From: HGM04593 sp964512955
GTDB taxonomy: Bacteria; Bacteroidota; Bacteroidia; Bacteroidales; Bacteroidaceae
Assembly: GCA_964512955.1 (NCBI GenBank)
Contig: CAZEKX010000001.1
Coordinates: forward strand, 1-64,000
Length of the DNA stretch: 64,000 nt
Direction of reading: 5' to 3'
A program made the translations under genes and the position numbers. Under the pieces are notes generated by a model. That model searched no databases and was not told the DNA's origin. It was given only the letters and a program-made list of their open reading frames with translations. Below, in pieces: positions 8,225 to 17,444 of the stretch (the stretch's first letter is position 1; the number at the start of each line of letters is the position of its first letter).

Positions 8225-9196
8225 ATGATTTACGTTGCACTGCCCAATGAAACACAGCATCGCCTTCCATTCTATCTTGCTATGGAAGAGTATGTTGCGC
8301 GCATGTTGCCCGCCGGCGACTACTTCTTTATGTGGCAAGTTGCTCCCTCTGTAATATTTGGCAGAAATCAGTTGATAGATAGCGAAGTGGATATTGAGTA
8401 TTGTCGCAAGAACAGTATTCAAATGTATCGTCGTAAGAGTGGTGGCGGGTGTGTGTATGCCGACCACAGCAACATAATGTTTTCGTATATTACTCCCGAC
8501 AGCAACGTTAATTTTACTTTCAACCGTTATATGCTTATGGTGGAGCATGTGTTGCAAAAATTGGGTATAGATGCAAAAACAACCGGTCGCAACGATATAC
8601 TTATCGATGGGAAAAAAGTGTCGGGTAATGCGTTCTATCATCTTCCCGAACGCAGTATAGTACATGGCACAATGCTATACGATACCGACATTGAACGTAT
8701 GGTGAATTCGACAACACCATCCGATACAAAACTTAAGAGCAAGGGTGTGGAGTCTGTTCGTCAGCATGTAACAACTCTAAATAAGTACCTTACAATATCT
8801 ATTGAAGAGTTCAAATCCTTTGTTCGCGAAAACCTTTGTAATAGCGAAATAGTTCTCGATGATAATGCTGTAGAGCATATTAAAGAGATTGAACAGGAAT
8901 ATCATACCGATGAATTTATTTACGGACACAACCCTGCTTATACTGTTGCAAACAGAAAACGAATTGAGGGAGTAGGGGAGTTTGATGTTCGTATGGAGGT
9001 AAAAAAAGGCATAATACGAAAGGTAAATCTCATGGGAGACTATTTCCTTGTAGGCGACCTTGACGGGGTTCTGCTCTCTGCACTCTGTGGGGTGGAGTAT
9101 AATCGCGAGGCTGTTGAGAATGCTTTACATGCCATAGATACTTCGAATGTGATAATGAATTTAAAGAAAGAACAATTTATAGAAATATTATTTTAA
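8225..9196 (+). CDS. lplA: lipoate-protein ligase A
   Basis: The enzyme activates lipoate with ATP and attaches it to a lysine of carrier domains, here most likely the GcvH protein encoded two genes downstream. Family motifs seen are RRKSGGGCVYADHSNIMFSYI, NDILIDGKKVSGNAF and a later GHNPAYTV. The 323 residues include the C-terminal accessory domain. ATG 8225 (MIYVALPNETQHRLPFYL) is preferred to the frame start at 8168, which lies upstream of the promoter box. The stop is 2 bp before gcvT. First place in the operon suggests that lipoylation supply and the glycine cleavage system are coregulated. Confidence 0.93.
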   Translation: MIYVALPNETQHRLPFYLAMEEYVARMLPAGDYFFMWQVAPSVIFGRNQLIDSEVDIEYCRKNSIQMYRRKSGGGCVYADHSNIMFSYITPDSNVNFTFNRYMLMVEHVLQKLGIDAKTTGRNDILIDGKKVSGNAFYHLPERSIVHGTMLYDTDIERMVNSTTPSDTKLKSKGVESVRQHVTTLNKYLTISIEEFKSFVRENLCNSEIVLDDNAVEHIKEIEQEYHTDEFIYGHNPAYTVANRKRIEGVGEFDVRMEVKKGIIRKVNLMGDYFLVGDLDGVLLSALCGVEYNREAVENALHAIDTSNVIMNLKKEQFIEILF

Positions 9197-9198
9197 TT

Positions 9199-10290
9199 AT
9201 GGAAAACAAAAGAACTTGTCTTTATGACAAACATGTTGCTTTAGGTGCTTTAATAAGCCCTTTTGGTGGTTTTGATATGCCTATTCAGTATACAAACATT
9301 GTTGAAGAGCATAATGCTGTTCGTAATGCTTGTGGAATATTCGATGTGTCGCACATGGGTGAAGTGCTTGTAACCGGTCCCGAGAGCGAAAAGTTTGTGA
9401 ATTATATCTTTACAAACGATATTACCGATGCACCCGATGGGAAAATCTATTACGGAATGATGTTGCATCCTACAGGTGGTGTCGTAGACGATTTGCTTGT
9501 TTATAAGATGGCAGACAAACGATTTTTCCTTGTGATTAATGCCGGTAATATTGATAAAGATGTTGCTTGGATTATGGAACATGCAAAGCAGTTCGATGTA
9601 ACAGTTGAGCATCAGAGTGCCCACTACGGTGAGGTTGCAGTGCAAGGACCAAAGACAGAGGCTATTATAGAGAAAATTCTTGGAATTCCATGTGCCGATA
9701 TGGCTTTTTATACTTGTAAAGAGGTTAAATGTAATGGTGAGACAATAATCATAAGTCGTACCGGTTATACAGGTGAGGATGGTTTTGAACTTTACGGTTC
9801 GCATGCCTTTACAAACGAGGTATGGGACAAACTTATTGCAAGTGGCGAGGTTCTTCCTTGCGGTTTAGGTTGTCGTGATACATTGCGCTTTGAGGTGGGA
9901 TTGCCACTCTATGGCGACGAACTTACCGACGAGATAACTCCGTTGGAGGCTGGTCTTGGCATCTTTGTTAAGTTAGAGAAAGATGATTTCATAGGTAAAG
10001 AGGCTATCGCAAAACAAAAGGCAGAGGGCTTGAAACGTAAAATTGTTGGTATAGAGTTGAAGGATAAGGCTATTCCTCGTCATGGATATGATGTTGAGGT
10101 TGCTGGCAAGGTTATAGGACAAGTAACAACCGGCTACAACTCAATATCTACAGGTAAAAGTGTTTGTATGGCATTGATTGATGCTGAATATGGAAAGTTG
10201 GGAACCGAGGTCGAGGTACGTATACGCAAAAGAGTCTTCCCAGGTGTTGTTACTAAGAAACGTTTCTACGAGAAAAATTATAAAAAATAA
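9199..10290 (+). CDS. gcvT: glycine cleavage T protein (aminomethyltransferase)
   Basis: T protein takes the aminomethyl group from lipoyl-GcvH and makes 5,10-methylene-tetrahydrofolate and ammonia. The 363 residues show the folate-binding domain with FDVSHMGEVLVTGP and SRTGYTGEDGFELY, then GLGCRDTLRFEVGLPLYGDE, and the C-terminal barrel with GKEAIAKQKAEGLKRKIVG. It follows lplA by 2 bp and is separated from gcvH by an inverted intergenic repeat. Confidence 0.96.
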   Translation: MENKRTCLYDKHVALGALISPFGGFDMPIQYTNIVEEHNAVRNACGIFDVSHMGEVLVTGPESEKFVNYIFTNDITDAPDGKIYYGMMLHPTGGVVDDLLVYKMADKRFFLVINAGNIDKDVAWIMEHAKQFDVTVEHQSAHYGEVAVQGPKTEAIIEKILGIPCADMAFYTCKEVKCNGETIIISRTGYTGEDGFELYGSHAFTNEVWDKLIASGEVLPCGLGCRDTLRFEVGLPLYGDELTDEITPLEAGLGIFVKLEKDDFIGKEAIAKQKAEGLKRKIVGIELKDKAIPRHGYDVEVAGKVIGQVTTGYNSISTGKSVCMALIDAEYGKLGTEVEVRIRKRVFPGVVTKKRFYEKNYKK

Positions 10291-10296
10291 GAAAAC

Positions 10297-10366
10297 TGTC
10301 ATTCGGAATGTAGTGAAGAATCTTAATATATACATTTTAGATTCTTTGTTCCACTCAGGAATAACA
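10297..10366. repeat. REP-like inverted intergenic element
   Basis: A 26-28-nt arm TGTCATTCGGAATGTAGTGAAGAATCT is mirrored, imperfectly, by AGATTCTTTGTTCCACTCAGGAATAACA. This is the pattern of a common Bacteroidota intergenic palindrome (CATTCTGAGCGTAGCGAAGAATCT type), here degenerate. It lies within the operon between gcvT and gcvH, where it would form a hairpin in the mRNA. Confidence 0.7.
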
Positions 10367-10414
10367 ATGAAAATTAAATATTTAAAACATTATTAATAAT
10401 TAAATCAAACGATT

Positions 10415-10795
10415 ATGAGTAAAATTGTAGATGGTCTCTATTATGCAGAGTCACACGAGTATGTAAAGATTGAAGGTGAGTATGGTTATGTAGGTATTAC
10501 CGATTACGCACAGCACGAACTTGGTAACGTTGTATATGTTGATATGCCCGACGTAGACGACGAAGTTGAGGCAGGTGCCGATTTTGGTGCTGTAGAAAGT
10601 GTTAAGGCTGCAAGCGACCTTATCTCTCCCGTAAGCGGTACAGTAGTAGAGGTTAATGAGGCTCTTAACGATTCACCCGAATTGGTTAATGCCGACCCTT
10701 ATGCAAACTGGATTATCAAGGTTCAACTTAGCGATGCTTCAGAGGCTGAAAAGTTGATGGACGCAACAGCATACAAAGCATTTATCGGTGAATAA
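10415..10795 (+). CDS. gcvH: glycine cleavage H protein
   Basis: This is the lipoyl carrier of the glycine cleavage system. The 126 residues form the usual biotinyl/lipoyl-like barrel. The lipoylated lysine is K64 in GAVESVKAASDLISPVSG. Start ATG 10415 is clear. It lies between gcvT and the split gcvP genes, so all four cleavage-system proteins except the L protein are encoded here. Confidence 0.97.
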   Translation: MSKIVDGLYYAESHEYVKIEGEYGYVGITDYAQHELGNVVYVDMPDVDDEVEAGADFGAVESVKAASDLISPVSGTVVEVNEALNDSPELVNADPYANWIIKVQLSDASEAEKLMDATAYKAFIGE

Positions 10796-10842
10796 TCGAT
10801 GGCTTGGGATATTGCATAAATAAAAACAAAAGAATAGAATAA

Positions 10843-12159
10843 ATGAAATATTTTCCCCATACACAGGACGATATTGAACAGATGTTGGCTGTCGCAGGCT
10901 TAAAGTCGATGGACGACCTCTTTGGTGAAATACCGGAACAACTGCTGTTCAAACGCGAATTTGACCTACCCGAGGCCATGTCCGAGGTGGAGATACGCAA
11001 ATTCTTCGATGCTCTTGGCAAAAAGAACAGTCAACTTGTTTGTTTTGCGGGAGCAGGTGTTGAGGATCATTATGCACCCTCAATAATCAACCCCATTATT
11101 TCACGTGGTGAGTTCCTTACTGCGTATACACCCTACCAGCCCGAGATTTCGCAAGGCACATTGCAGTATATTTTCGAATATCAGTCGATGATTTGCGAAC
11201 TTACCGGAATGGATGTTACCAACGCATCTATGTACGACGGTTGCACTGCTACAGCCGAGGCTGTGATGATGTGTGTTGCCGCTGCAAAGAAACGTAACAA
11301 GGTGCTTGTTTCGGCAACTATGAATCCCAAAGTGAAACGAGTTGTAGAGACATACGCAAAGTATAACGGCGTTATTGTAGAGACTATAGCCGAAAAAGAT
11401 GGTGTAACCGACCTAGCAGACCTACAGGCAAAACTCGAAGGCGACGATGTTGCAGGAGTTATACTTGCACAACCTAACTTCTATGGTATTGTAGAGGATT
11501 ACTCGGGTGTTGCCGATATGTGTCATGCAAAGAAAACGCTTATGGTGATGAATGCCAATCCTTCGGCTCTTGCTGTGCTTAAAACACCGGCAGAGTGGGG
11601 TGCTGACATTGCATGTGGTGATGGACAGACACTAGGTATCCCCATGAATTACGGTGGTCCGTACGTGGGTTATCTTGCTTGTACCAACTCGCTTGTTCGC
11701 AAACTTCCCGGACGTATAGTTGGAAGCACAACCGATGTAGATGGTAAACGTGCTTTTGTACTAACTTTGCAGGCACGTGAACAGCATATACGTCGCGAAA
11801 AGGCAAACAGTAACATCTGTTCCAACCAGTCTCTTATGGCTTTGTATGTAACAATATATATGTCGCTCATGGGACACAACGGTTTGAAAGAGGTGAACAA
11901 ATTATCTTATGCCGGTGCGCATTATCTTGCCGAGCAACTTGTTGCCACAGGTAAATGTACAATGGTATATGACAAACCATTCCTTAATGAGTTTGCAGTG
12001 AAAACATCTGTATGCCCCAAGAAGATACAGGCTGCACTCTTAGAGAAAGGAATACTTGGCGGAGTACGTATTGCTGATGATATGTTGCTGTTCTGTGTAA
12101 CTGAGCAACGTAGCAAAGCCGAAATAGATTTGTTGGTAGACACTGTTAAGAACTTATAA
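10843..12159 (+). CDS. gcvPA: glycine dehydrogenase (decarboxylating) subunit 1
   Basis: This is the N-terminal half of the P protein, encoded as a separate 438-residue subunit, as in many anaerobes and thermophiles. Family motifs are CFAGAGVEDHYAPSII, TPYQPEISQGTLQ, and MYDGCTATAEA. It pairs with GcvPB, which carries PLP. The ATG at 10843 follows a purine-rich stretch. gcvPB begins 17 bp after its stop. Confidence 0.96.
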   Translation: MKYFPHTQDDIEQMLAVAGLKSMDDLFGEIPEQLLFKREFDLPEAMSEVEIRKFFDALGKKNSQLVCFAGAGVEDHYAPSIINPIISRGEFLTAYTPYQPEISQGTLQYIFEYQSMICELTGMDVTNASMYDGCTATAEAVMMCVAAAKKRNKVLVSATMNPKVKRVVETYAKYNGVIVETIAEKDGVTDLADLQAKLEGDDVAGVILAQPNFYGIVEDYSGVADMCHAKKTLMVMNANPSALAVLKTPAEWGADIACGDGQTLGIPMNYGGPYVGYLACTNSLVRKLPGRIVGSTTDVDGKRAFVLTLQAREQHIRREKANSNICSNQSLMALYVTIYMSLMGHNGLKEVNKLSYAGAHYLAEQLVATGKCTMVYDKPFLNEFAVKTSVCPKKIQAALLEKGILGGVRIADDMLLFCVTEQRSKAEIDLLVDTVKNL

Positions 12160-12176
12160 TTAAGGGAGGATACAAT

Positions 12177-13643
12177 ATGATACGCAATTATGATAAATTG
12201 ATTTTTGAACTCTCAAAAGAGGGTCGCGTGGGATATTCCCTCCCCAAGAAAGAGATTGAAGGTTACTGTATGTGCAGTGGTTTGCCCGAAAACCTCAAAC
12301 GTGAGAGTAAACCCGAACTACCCGAAGTAACTGAGTTCGACGTGGTACGTCATTACACCAATTTGTCGAATAAGAACTTTGGTGTAGATACAGGCTTCTA
12401 TCCTTTAGGTAGTTGTACTATGAAGTACAATCCACGTATTAACGAGGAAATGGCTGCACACCCCGCCTTTACCGGTTTGCATCCCGAACTGCCTGCCGAG
12501 TGCGCACAAGGTGCATTGGAAGTATATTATAACTTGGCAAACTCTTTGGCGGAGATAAGCGGACTATCTGCCTTTACTTTAAATCCCTACGCTGGTGCTC
12601 ATGGCGAGTTGACAGGACTTATGATTATGCGTCAATACCATATACAGCGTGGCGATTTGAAACGTACAAAGGTTATTGTTCCCGACAGTGCGCATGGTAC
12701 TAACCCCGCAAGTGCCGCAGTTTGTGGTCTTGAGATTGTTGAGGTGAAATCTACCGCCAATGGTACTGTGGATGTAGAGGATTTGAAACCTCTTCTTGAC
12801 GATACTATTGCAGGTATAATGATGACTAACCCTAATACCTTAGGTATATTTGAAACAGAAATCCCCGAGATTTCGCGTCTTGTACACGAGTGTGGCGGTT
12901 TACTTTACTACGATGGAGCCAATTTGAATGCTGTTCTTGGTAAGTGTCGTCCGGGTGACATGGGATTCGATATCATGCATATAAATTTGCATAAGACTTT
13001 CTCTACACCTCATGGTGGCGGTGGTCCCGGTGATGGTCCTGTTGGAGTACGTGCCGGCTTGGAGCATCTGTTACCCAATCCTCAGGTTAAGAGAGATGCC
13101 GATGGAAAATTCTATATTGATACCGATGATAAGTCGGCAGGGTATGTTTCAAACTTCCTTGGCAACTTTGCTGTAATAGCACGTGCCTATACATATATTC
13201 TTACTCTAGGTCGTGAGAATGTGAAGATGGTAGGTCCTCTTGCTGTGCTTAATGCCAACTATGTTAAGGAGTCGTTGAAGAATGAGTACTATTTGCCTAT
13301 CGAGGGTGTTTGCAAACATGAGTTTGTATTCGACGGTCTTGCCGACAAGTCTACAGGAGTAACTACACTCGATATTGCAAAACGTTTGCTCGATTATGGT
13401 TATCATGCACCTACAATCTATTTCCCGCTTCTGTTCCATCAGAGTATTATGATTGAGCCTACAGAAACCGAGAGCAAAGAGACACTCGACGAATTTATAG
13501 CAGTTATGAAAAAGGTTGCAAAAGAGGCAATAGAGAATCCCGATGTTGTTAAGAGCGCACCACACTCTACACCGGTACGTCGTCTCGATGAGACAACGGC
13601 TGCTCGATTCCCCAAAACAACCTATAGACAGATGAAAGGGTAA
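12177..13643 (+). CDS. gcvPB: glycine dehydrogenase (decarboxylating) subunit 2
   Basis: This is the PLP-carrying half of the split P protein, 488 residues. The PLP lysine is K273 in HINLHKTFSTPHGGGG, followed by the glycine-rich loop. Other family motifs are YPLGSCTMKYNPR and NPYAGAHGELTG. With GcvPA it decarboxylates glycine and loads the aminomethyl group onto GcvH. A GGGAGGA ribosome site precedes the ATG. It is the last gene of the operon and ends at a strong hairpin. Confidence 0.97.
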   Translation: MIRNYDKLIFELSKEGRVGYSLPKKEIEGYCMCSGLPENLKRESKPELPEVTEFDVVRHYTNLSNKNFGVDTGFYPLGSCTMKYNPRINEEMAAHPAFTGLHPELPAECAQGALEVYYNLANSLAEISGLSAFTLNPYAGAHGELTGLMIMRQYHIQRGDLKRTKVIVPDSAHGTNPASAAVCGLEIVEVKSTANGTVDVEDLKPLLDDTIAGIMMTNPNTLGIFETEIPEISRLVHECGGLLYYDGANLNAVLGKCRPGDMGFDIMHINLHKTFSTPHGGGGPGDGPVGVRAGLEHLLPNPQVKRDADGKFYIDTDDKSAGYVSNFLGNFAVIARAYTYILTLGRENVKMVGPLAVLNANYVKESLKNEYYLPIEGVCKHEFVFDGLADKSTGVTTLDIAKRLLDYGYHAPTIYFPLLFHQSIMIEPTETESKETLDEFIAVMKKVAKEAIENPDVVKSAPHSTPVRRLDETTAARFPKTTYRQMKG

Positions 13644-13656
13644 TTTTTGATAATAT

Positions 13657-13686
13657 AATTAAGGCATCGCATTGCGATGCCTTAAT
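13657..13686. terminator. bidirectional terminator between gcvPB and purN
   Basis: The perfect inverted repeat AATTAAGGCATCGCA / TGCGATGCCTTAATT lies between two convergent genes. Confidence 0.88.
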
Positions 13687-13705
13687 TATATATATGTATT
13701 AACAA

Positions 13706-14278
13706 TTAATCCAGTGTGTGAAGTATCTCCTCTATTACATGTGGAAAATGTTCGTATTCCAACGCATGAACCTTTGTTGCAACATCGTGCGGGGTATCTT
13801 CGGGTAAAACAGGGCATGTTGCTTGAAAGAATGTAATGCCTTTGTCGTAGTCGCTGTCAATAAGGTGAATTGTTATACCGCTCTCCTTCTCACCTGCTGC
13901 TACAACTGCTTGGTGTACACGGTCGCCATACATGCCCTTCCCACCATATTTTGGAAGTAGAGCAGGGTGTATGTTTACTATTTTACCGGGGTATGCCTCT
14001 ATGAGTTTTTGAGGAACGAGTAGCAGAAAACCTGCAAGTACAATAAAGTCTATGTTGCGTTTCTGTAATTCGGTTATTAACTCATCGGCATCCATGAATT
14101 GTGCTTTATTTACAACAATGGACTCAATATTCAACTTCTTTGCGCGTTCCAAAACGTATGCATTTGGGTTGTTTGCCACAATTAACGATATTTGGGCGTA
14201 GTCCGACCCCGAAAAGTAGTTTGCAATATTTTCGGCATTGGAACCGCTGCCGGATGCAAAAATTGCTATGTTCTTCAT
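13706..14278 (-). CDS. purN: phosphoribosylglycinamide formyltransferase
   Basis: This enzyme of purine synthesis transfers formyl from 10-formyl-THF to GAR. The 190 residues show FASGSGSNAENIA at the N-terminus, the catalytic NIHPALLPKYGGKGMYG region, and GITIHLIDSDYDKG with the catalytic Asp. It is 13 bp downstream of the LytTR gene on the same strand. Its folate need connects it loosely with the glycine cleavage operon next door. Confidence 0.95.
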   Translation of the reverse strand: MKNIAIFASGSGSNAENIANYFSGSDYAQISLIVANNPNAYVLERAKKLNIESIVVNKAQFMDADELITELQKRNIDFIVLAGFLLLVPQKLIEAYPGKIVNIHPALLPKYGGKGMYGDRVHQAVVAAGEKESGITIHLIDSDYDKGITFFQATCPVLPEDTPHDVATKVHALEYEHFPHVIEEILHTLD

Positions 14279-14291
14279 AATTTCTATGTAT

Positions 14292-15185
14292 TTACGATAT
14301 TGGTATTAAACGACGTAGAACCTGCTCACCGTATGTCTTAGAGATGGGAATCTCTTTGATATTTGGGTAACCCAACTCCAAAAACAGGTTCTCCTTCTCT
14401 CGGCGCATAACCTTTACAACATCTAAATTTACCATGTATGAACGATGACAACGTACTATATTTGTTTCGGCAAGTTGCTCGCTAATCTCTTTCATGGTTA
14501 TACGCATAAGTTGTTTCTTTAATTGTTCGTTCTTTATGTACCAAATGCATATATAATTATCGGCCGACTCAATGTATAGCAAGTTTTCTTTTGCTACAGA
14601 TAGTTGCAAAACTCCACGCTCATCGCGAAAAGAGATAAGTGAACTCCCTTTGAAGCCTATATTCTCATTCATCAGTTCCTTAAGTTTTTCGTTCTTCTCT
14701 TTATACGAAAAATACATCATGCAAATAAGGTATGGAATGAATATGATGAACACTGTATTTCGGAGTGCCTGCATATATATAACCAGTGGATCGTATGACT
14801 CCAATTTTATATTACCTCTCTCCGATGTAATTATTGCCAATATGGTAAATGCACCGGCAAGTAGGAGAAACTCCACAAAAATCCATATACCATATTTTAA
14901 TATTGTTATGCTGTGAGTGGGCTTTTTGGAGTATTTATACATTATAACTCTGCTGATAGCCACAACAGTCATACCTAACAGTACCAATGCCGAGGACCAT
15001 GCAAAATACCATGTGGCAGTGAAGCCTCTGTGTTCAATCCATTGACTCGATTCAAAAGGTTTGAAGATGTTTATGAATATTATAGCAAATATTGAAACAA
15101 ACAGCACCATGATAATCTGGCTGCGTTTCTCCAGCAGATATTTTGGTACTTTTGAAAATAAAATGGATGTATATGATGTTGCCAT
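14292..15185 (-). CDS. membrane-anchored LytTR DNA-binding regulator
   Basis: The protein has 297 residues. The first about 165 hold four hydrophobic segments. The C-terminal about 100 are a LytTR domain: LLYIESADNYICIWYI, then IVRCHRSYMVNLDVV and IPISKTYGEQVLRRL. Membrane-bound LytTR proteins are a common Bacteroidota form in which membrane state or a ligand is linked directly to DNA binding. No histidine kinase is adjacent. It may regulate purN downstream or its own divergent promoter region with ftsE. Confidence 0.88.
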   Translation of the reverse strand: MATSYTSILFSKVPKYLLEKRSQIIMVLFVSIFAIIFINIFKPFESSQWIEHRGFTATWYFAWSSALVLLGMTVVAISRVIMYKYSKKPTHSITILKYGIWIFVEFLLLAGAFTILAIITSERGNIKLESYDPLVIYMQALRNTVFIIFIPYLICMMYFSYKEKNEKLKELMNENIGFKGSSLISFRDERGVLQLSVAKENLLYIESADNYICIWYIKNEQLKKQLMRITMKEISEQLAETNIVRCHRSYMVNLDVVKVMRREKENLFLELGYPNIKEIPISKTYGEQVLRRLIPIS

Positions 15186-15223
15186 TTTTTTATCTGTATT
15201 TATATATAAAGTATTTTATTGTG

Positions 15224-15231
15224 CGAAGATA
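15224..15231 (-). promoter_or_regulatory. -7 promoter box upstream of the LytTR gene
   Basis: The minus strand reads TATCTTCG here, 39 bp upstream of the ATG at 15185. It is divergent from the box at 15298. Confidence 0.55.
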
Positions 15232-15297
15232 ATTAAAATTGATGAATAAATCTTGTAAAATTATCTCTTGCCAATAAGTTTTTTGAAAAATTAAGTG

Positions 15298-15305
15298 TAT
15301 CTTCG
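15298..15305 (+). promoter_or_regulatory. -7 promoter box upstream of ftsE
   Basis: TATCTTCG lies 75 bp upstream of the ATG at 15380 and probably drives the ftsE-lysC-lysA-hemolysin III genes. Confidence 0.55.
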
Positions 15306-15379
15306 CGACGGTATAATATGCCCTACTAGGCGGTTTTTTCTGCTTCTTTTTTGTTAATGTGCTTATTTAAAGAGTATTA

Positions 15380-16102
15380 ATGTCAATTATTAAGTATAAA
15401 AATGTAAATATTCACATCGATTCCAAAATTATTTTAGAAGATGTGAACCTGACACTCGATGCAGGTGATTTTGCATACATAACAGGTGCTGTCGGCTCCG
15501 GTAAATCGTCTTTGATGAAAACCTTGTATGGCGAGGTCGATGTTCACAGTGGCAATGCCATGCTGTTCGATGAATTTGATATGTGTAATCTTCGTCGCAG
15601 TAAACTTCCTGCACTGCGTAAACGAATAGGAATTGTTTTTCAGGATTTTCAGTTGCTTACAGATAGAACCGTACACGACAACCTCGACTTTGTACTTCGT
15701 TCCACAGGGTGGAAGAGAAGGAGTGAACGTGAAATACGTATCGAAGAGGTTTTGGAACAAGTGGGGCTGAAACAGAAAGGTTATAAGATGCCACACGAAT
15801 TATCGGGTGGAGAGCAGCAACGTGTTGTGATTGCTCGCGCAATTCTGAATCGTCCGGCGTTATTGCTGGCTGACGAGCCAACAGGTAACCTCGATAGTGA
15901 AACCGGACATTTTATAATGAGGCTCCTGCACCGTATATGTCGTGAGGAACATACAGCAGTACTCATGATAACCCATAACGAACAGTGGCTCACAGATTAT
16001 CCGGCAGGAGAGTTTTTGTGTCATGGCGGAAAACTGCAAATGAAACGCAGTTCGCGTATAATTCATTCTGAAACATCTTTTTTTGAAAACGAAATAAATT
16101 AA
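15380..16102 (+). CDS. ftsE: FtsE-like ABC transporter ATP-binding protein
   Basis: This cytoplasmic ATPase resembles FtsE, which with the membrane protein FtsX controls septal peptidoglycan hydrolases. The 240 residues show Walker A GAVGSGKSS, a Q-loop (GIVFQDFQLL), the signature LSGGEQQR, Walker B ALLLADEPTGNLDSETG and the H-loop ITHNEQWL. No FtsX gene is beside it; it is instead tightly linked (7 bp) to lysC, whose lysine/DAP pathway feeds peptidoglycan. A LolD-type role cannot be fully excluded. Confidence 0.85.
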   Translation: MSIIKYKNVNIHIDSKIILEDVNLTLDAGDFAYITGAVGSGKSSLMKTLYGEVDVHSGNAMLFDEFDMCNLRRSKLPALRKRIGIVFQDFQLLTDRTVHDNLDFVLRSTGWKRRSEREIRIEEVLEQVGLKQKGYKMPHELSGGEQQRVVIARAILNRPALLLADEPTGNLDSETGHFIMRLLHRICREEHTAVLMITHNEQWLTDYPAGEFLCHGGKLQMKRSSRIIHSETSFFENEIN

Positions 16103-16109
16103 ATAAAGT

Positions 16110-17435
16110 ATGAAAGTATTAAAATTTGGAGGTACATCCGTTGGCTCAGCCGAGCGTATGAAGAGTGTTGTTAAACTTATTGCCGATGGTAATTCAAAGA
16201 TAGTTGTCCTGTCGGCAATGTCGGGAACAACAAACTCTCTTATTGAATTCACAAATTATCTGCGTAACGGAAACCCTAACGGTGCTTGTGAACACTCTAC
16301 ATTCCTGCAATCGAAATATAAACAGACAATAAAAGAACTCTATTCAACAGAACAGTATGCAACTCTTGCAACAGAAAAGATAAATGAGGTTTTTGGTCAT
16401 TTGCGTGAACTTGCACGTAAACCACTTACCGATGCGCTGGAAAGAGAAATTGTTGCTCAAGGCGAGATAATGTCTACCAATATGGTTGTATTTTATATGC
16501 AGGAGCAGGGTATAGATTCAGTCCTGTTGAACTCATTCGACTTCATGCGTCTGTCGGCGAATGGTGAACCCGACCTGGATTATATTCGTGAGCATATTAC
16601 ACCGCTCATTGACGTCGAAGCAACATCGCGTATATATATCGCACAAGGCTTCATCTGCTTAAACCACGAAGGTGGTATAGACAATCTGCAAAGAGGTGGT
16701 AGCGATTACACTGCAACCCTCATTGGAGCGGCAATAAAAGCCGAGGAGGTACAAATATGGACCGACATAGACGGTATGCACAACAACGACCCACGTATTG
16801 TGGATAATACCTCGCCTGTTCGTCATTTGCATTTTGAGGAGTCGGCAGAGTTGGCATATTTCGGAGCAAAGATTTTGCATCCCACATGTATACTTCCTGC
16901 AAAGTTGGCAGGTACACCGGTGCGTCTGCTAAATACCATGGACCCAAAAGCCGAAGGTACACTTATTGACAACAATCTTACCTGTCCCGGAGAGATTAAG
17001 GCAATTGCTGCAAAAGACGGTATCACTGCCATAAAGATAAAGTCGGGTCGTATGTTGCTGGCATACGGTTTCTTACGTAAAGTGTTCGAAATATTTGAAA
17101 CTTACTCAACATCAATTGATATGATATGTACATCGGAGGTGGGAGTATCAATGTCAATAGACGATGACCGTAAATTGGACGATATAGTTGGCGAGTTGCA
17201 AAAGTATGGTACTGTTACTGTAGACCGTGATATGTGTATTATATGTATTGTTGGTGACTTGAACTGGGAGAATGTTGGTTTCGAGGCGCGTGCAATGGAG
17301 GCTATGAAGGATATTCCTGTACGTATGGTTTCTTACGGAGGTAGTAACTACAACATATCGTTCCTAATTAAAGAGGAAGATAAGAATCGTGCATTACGTT
17401 CTTTGAGCGAAACAATATTTAATTCAAAGAAGTAA
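16110..17435 (+). CDS. lysC: aspartate kinase
   Basis: This is the first enzyme of the aspartate family, making aspartyl phosphate for lysine, DAP, threonine and methionine. The 441 residues begin with the kinase motif KVLKFGGTSVGSAERM; the catalytic core includes QRGGSDYTATLIGAA and WTDIDGMHNNDPR. Two ACT-type regulatory domains fill the C-terminus (about 300-441). It is monofunctional, without a homoserine dehydrogenase domain. It sits 9 bp before lysA, so the pair points to DAP/lysine supply. Confidence 0.95.
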   Translation: MKVLKFGGTSVGSAERMKSVVKLIADGNSKIVVLSAMSGTTNSLIEFTNYLRNGNPNGACEHSTFLQSKYKQTIKELYSTEQYATLATEKINEVFGHLRELARKPLTDALEREIVAQGEIMSTNMVVFYMQEQGIDSVLLNSFDFMRLSANGEPDLDYIREHITPLIDVEATSRIYIAQGFICLNHEGGIDNLQRGGSDYTATLIGAAIKAEEVQIWTDIDGMHNNDPRIVDNTSPVRHLHFEESAELAYFGAKILHPTCILPAKLAGTPVRLLNTMDPKAEGTLIDNNLTCPGEIKAIAAKDGITAIKIKSGRMLLAYGFLRKVFEIFETYSTSIDMICTSEVGVSMSIDDDRKLDDIVGELQKYGTVTVDRDMCIICIVGDLNWENVGFEARAMEAMKDIPVRMVSYGGSNYNISFLIKEEDKNRALRSLSETIFNSKK

Positions 17436-17444
17436 GATAGTAAG

